A DNA stretch of 64,000 nucleotides from the NCBI GenBank assembly GCA_965215825.1, contig CBDCEM010000003.1, positions 682,001 through 746,000 of the forward strand, given 5' to 3'. The position numbers were made by a program, and so were the translations under genes. The stretch's first letter is position 1, and every line of letters begins with the position of its first letter. The DNA is from JAWPMT01 sp965215825. GTDB lineage: Bacteria; Bacteroidota; Bacteroidia; Cytophagales; Cyclobacteriaceae. The notes under the pieces are model-generated. The model ran no database searches. It worked only from the letters and a program-made list of their open reading frames with translations, and was not told the DNA's origin. This document shows, piece by piece, positions 61,280-64,000 of the stretch.

Positions 61280-63907
61280 TCATTCATCTCGAAGGCAATC
61301 CACAGGATTGGCTAATGCAGCTTTGAGAGACTGGCCACCCACGGTAAGTAATGCGATAGTCAAAGCGGCCAAACCAACTACAATAAATGTAATCCAATCG
61401 ATGTTGACTCTGTAGGCATAATTTTCCAGCCAACCCTCCATCGAAAACCAGGCAATCGGTATGGCCGTTAGAAAACCTCCAACAATCGACTTCATGAAGT
61501 TTCCGGATATCAGTACGAGGATATTGGATATCGAAGCACCAAGAACTTTGCGTATTCCAATCTCTTTTACTTTTTGATGAGCACTAAGGGCGGCAAGCCC
61601 ATACAATCCTAATGAAGCAATGATTATCGTCAACAAACTCAAAGAACCGAACAACTTTGCCTTCTTTTGTTCACTTTCATAAAGGTGATTGATCCGATCA
61701 TCCATAAATCGAAAATTCACCGGATAGTCACTATACTTTTGTAATGATTCATCGAGAAACCCCAAAAGATCTGGCATCTGTTGGGCATGTACTTTAACTG
61801 AGATGAACTGAAAATATCTTTTGGTTTCAATCAACAAGGGGCTGATCTTTAAATGCATATCATGCATGTGAAAATCTTTGATCACACCGATAATCTTGCG
61901 GTAATTGTGAGGCGAATCATCCGTTAAAATTTGGCCTACTGCTTCATTTGGACTCATCCCAAGTGCGATCGCTGTAGACTCATTGATAAGGCATTCCGGG
62001 GTTTTGCCTTTTAGTGGGATTTGAGGTAGCGTAGTTCCTGCCAGGATTTGTAAACCAAACATGTCTAAGAAATCACGATCCGCACGTAACCTGTAGATCT
62101 CCAAATCATCCTTTGGATCACCACCTTTGTCATCGTTAACCACCGTCCCGGATCGAATGTCGTGAGGTAGGTTTTGTGAAGTTCCGACCCCAATAATGTC
62201 GGGATTGGTCAGCCACTCAGCTTTTATCAAATTAAAATTCTTCAGGATTTCACGGTCCATAACCTCCAGGGTGAGAATTTGATCTTTTTGAAATCCTAGC
62301 TCTTTCTCGCTTATAAACTTAAATTGTTGATTCATGATCAGTGTGCAAATGACCATCGAAATGGAAACCGAATACTGAAAGATCACCAACCATTTTTGAG
62401 TACCTCTACCCCGGATATCATCATGGGACTTTCCTTTAATAATGTCGATGATTGAGGGGGAAGAGATCACTAAAGCTGGATAAATTCCAGTAAAAAACCC
62501 AAGCAATAAAACAGCGCCCATTAAGGTCAGTAATAGGTTGAGGTCGTTGGAGAAGTTTACTGTCAACTGTCTGTCTAACAAGTCTCCGAAGTAGGGGAGC
62601 ATTACTGCCGCGATTATTAATGAAATGCCGAACGCCACAAGTGTCAATATTTCTGACTCCAGTAGGAATTGAAAAAGCAATTGTCTTCGGTCAGCTCCGA
62701 ATGATTTTCGTAGGCCTACCTCCTTGAACCTGATCATCGACCTGGTAATAGAAAGGTTGATGTAATTAATACCAGCCAATATCAAAATGAGTATGGAAAC
62801 GGTAATGAATAGATAGATCTGCTGTGGATTACCTTTTAAATCAAAATCATTGTTCAAATCGGTGTTTAGATGGAGATCACTAAAGGATTGTATGAGATAG
62901 TCGAAGTTAAAAGGTCGGTCTTTGGTCCAGTGACGATCTATCAGGTCACTCATCTTTTGCTGCAGCAATTTGGGATCTGAGGAAGCGTTCATGGAGAAAA
63001 ACGTATAATAGTTGCTTCCATCCCACTTTTCCTTTTTGAATTCATTTAAATATCTATTGTCGTCCTGAAGGTTGGCGATAAAAGAAAACTGAAACGTGGC
63101 ATTCTTGGGCTGGTCTTTTACTATGCCCGTAATGCGGTGGGATTTTTCTTTGTAGACCAAGGACTTACCCAGCGCATCACCAGCGGGAAAAATTTTTGCA
63201 GCCAGGGATGCTGTCAAAACCATACTTGCTGGATTCTGAAATGCCGTTTGAGCATTGCCTTCAACGAACCTGGGGTGCGAAAAAACCCTGAAGAATGTTG
63301 CATCGGTGAATAGTCCTTTTTCATACCAGTGATTCTCATTCTGGTAGGTGATGAGCGCATGGTTCTCAGTAACTGTCGTCGCATGTACCACTTCGGGGTA
63401 GTCAGCCATTAGTGTTTTGGCAAGTTGTGCCGGGGTTACCGCATAATAGTCCGATCCGAGGTAGCTATTGTCTGGAGAGTACTCGTACTCGTATACATGA
63501 TAGATGTTGTCAACATTTTCATAAAAAGCATCAAAGGATCGCTCATGTGATACAAAGATTGAGATAAGTATAAAGCTGGTGATACCAATGACAAGTCCGG
63601 CAACATTAAAAAAGCTATACAGCTTTTGCCTCAGGATGTTCCGCCAACTGACTTTGAAATAGTTCGATAACAGGCTGGTCTGAATAATTCGAGTGCCGAA
63701 ATTCAGGTTTTTGATCATCGATGGCCTGAAAAGCAGTACAATCTCTTTCATAAGAATACGGTCGGCTTTTTTCTTCCCGTGTCCTTGAACATTTCGCTTG
63801 TAAAACTCCAGTAGGTCGCCTTCTATATCTATATGATACTCAGATCTACAAAACCACTTGAGGAATAGCAGTATGAACTTAGGAGGTTTTGAGGAATCCA
63901 TATTCAT
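61280..63907 (-). CDS. FtsX-like ABC permease with prefix domain (third copy)
   Basis: An 875-residue permease of the same build: prefix domain IDIEGDLLEFYKRNVQGHG, MacB-type periplasmic domains, SMIRFKEVGLRKSFGADRRQ in the first half and VKEIGIRKVLGASISNILVL in the second. The ATG at 63907 is chosen because it overlaps the upstream PadR stop as ATGA, exactly as in the two other operons; the longer frame to 63943 would run into PadR. Convergent with the second permease, with 155 bp between them. Confidence 0.9.
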   Translation of the reverse strand: MNMDSSKPPKFILLFLKWFCRSEYHIDIEGDLLEFYKRNVQGHGKKKADRILMKEIVLLFRPSMIKNLNFGTRIIQTSLLSNYFKVSWRNILRQKLYSFFNVAGLVIGITSFILISIFVSHERSFDAFYENVDNIYHVYEYEYSPDNSYLGSDYYAVTPAQLAKTLMADYPEVVHATTVTENHALITYQNENHWYEKGLFTDATFFRVFSHPRFVEGNAQTAFQNPASMVLTASLAAKIFPAGDALGKSLVYKEKSHRITGIVKDQPKNATFQFSFIANLQDDNRYLNEFKKEKWDGSNYYTFFSMNASSDPKLLQQKMSDLIDRHWTKDRPFNFDYLIQSFSDLHLNTDLNNDFDLKGNPQQIYLFITVSILILILAGINYINLSITRSMIRFKEVGLRKSFGADRRQLLFQFLLESEILTLVAFGISLIIAAVMLPYFGDLLDRQLTVNFSNDLNLLLTLMGAVLLLGFFTGIYPALVISSPSIIDIIKGKSHDDIRGRGTQKWLVIFQYSVSISMVICTLIMNQQFKFISEKELGFQKDQILTLEVMDREILKNFNLIKAEWLTNPDIIGVGTSQNLPHDIRSGTVVNDDKGGDPKDDLEIYRLRADRDFLDMFGLQILAGTTLPQIPLKGKTPECLINESTAIALGMSPNEAVGQILTDDSPHNYRKIIGVIKDFHMHDMHLKISPLLIETKRYFQFISVKVHAQQMPDLLGFLDESLQKYSDYPVNFRFMDDRINHLYESEQKKAKLFGSLSLLTIIIASLGLYGLAALSAHQKVKEIGIRKVLGASISNILVLISGNFMKSIVGGFLTAIPIAWFSMEGWLENYAYRVNIDWITFIVVGLAALTIALLTVGGQSLKAALANPVDCLRDE

Positions 63908-64000
63908 GAGAGGTTGACGATTGTTTGGGGTAAGGCACTCCAAAGATGATCCCTGGTTTCCTTGACATTGTCGAGCGATCTTTTGCCAAGAGATGTCATC
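63904..64000 (-). CDS. PadR-family regulator, C-terminal end (window edge)
   Basis: The last 31 codons, read on the minus strand from 64000, are SLGKRSLDNVKETRDHLWSA followed by LPQTIVNLS and TGA at 63904-63906. This is the C-terminal helix of a PadR protein, close to the end of the first copy (SGKKAMEEAKSLRDKLWSNI). It overlaps the permease start by four bases. The HTH lies outside the window. Confidence 0.78.
   Translation of the reverse strand, partial: MTSLGKRSLDNVKETRDHLWSALPQTIVNLS

Noticed and set aside
1..64000. CRISPR arrays, tRNA, rRNA, transposases, prophage
   Set aside because: I looked for spaced direct repeats, cloverleaf-like sequences and the typical proteins and found none I could support.

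Overview
The window looks like a chromosomal stretch of a marine-type Bacteroidota, most likely order Cytophagales (relatives of Roseivirga, Fulvivirga or Reichenbachiella). The basis is the gene content: PadR regulators paired with FtsX-like permeases, ECF42-type sigma factors beside YciI/DGPF proteins, AraC regulators with a membrane N-terminus, BlaI-M56 pairs, and a VPS10/BNR propeller protein. Where a promoter is readable it follows the Bacteroidota -33 TTG / -7 TAnnTTTG pattern, and Shine-Dalgarno signals are mostly weak. I saw no rRNA, tRNA, CRISPR array, transposase or phage gene. The family is an inference from content, not from a marker gene.

Layout. 0-8.6 kb: a cut-off APH-like kinase, isochorismatase-type hydrolase, secreted VOC protein, secreted alpha/beta hydrolase, LysE exporter, HTH-membrane protein, AraC and Crp-type regulators and small DUF proteins. 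8.7-17.6 kb: a 1064-residue BNR propeller, a LuxR-type membrane regulator broken by one lost base, SRPBCC and AraC genes, and a dipeptidyl peptidase IV with a clear terminator. 17.7-23.5 kb: PadR-permease operon 1, then a BlaI-M56-esterase operon whose two BlaI operators also supply the -33 and -7 promoter elements. 23.5-27.2 kb: a NrtR-like Nudix regulator, a cytosolic SPFH coiled-coil protein and a NAD-kinase-like enzyme, tied together by three copies of one GCGT-N7-ACGC operator. This is the best candidate for an undescribed system in the window.

27.3-34.9 kb: two ECF42-sigma/YciI modules with opposite gene order enclose a DUF1801 pseudogene, an alpha/beta hydrolase, a long PLP enzyme and a frame-disrupted lipoprotein gene. 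35-41.9 kb: small membrane and ABM proteins, a WD40-hydrolase-DUF1579-like operon, AraC, a sterol-desaturase-family enzyme behind a perfect 20-bp palindrome, and a threonine-synthase-like enzyme. 42-44.3 kb: a YeiH-family exporter and a LysR regulator. The exporter's last 17 codons are repeated 379 bp downstream with only synonymous changes, bracketing a structured segment. 44.4-57.9 kb: mostly minus-strand metabolic and accessory genes (kelch proteins, one broken; homocysteine methyltransferase; GNAT-NTF2 fusion; serine hydrolase; chromate transporter; HxlR with twin operators; M1 peptidase; DinB). 58-64 kb: PadR-permease operons 2 and 3, the third cut by the window end.

Four genes each carry one or two isolated lesions (LuxR, DUF1801, lipoprotein, kelch). 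They may be young pseudogenes or base-calling errors; the sequence alone cannot decide.
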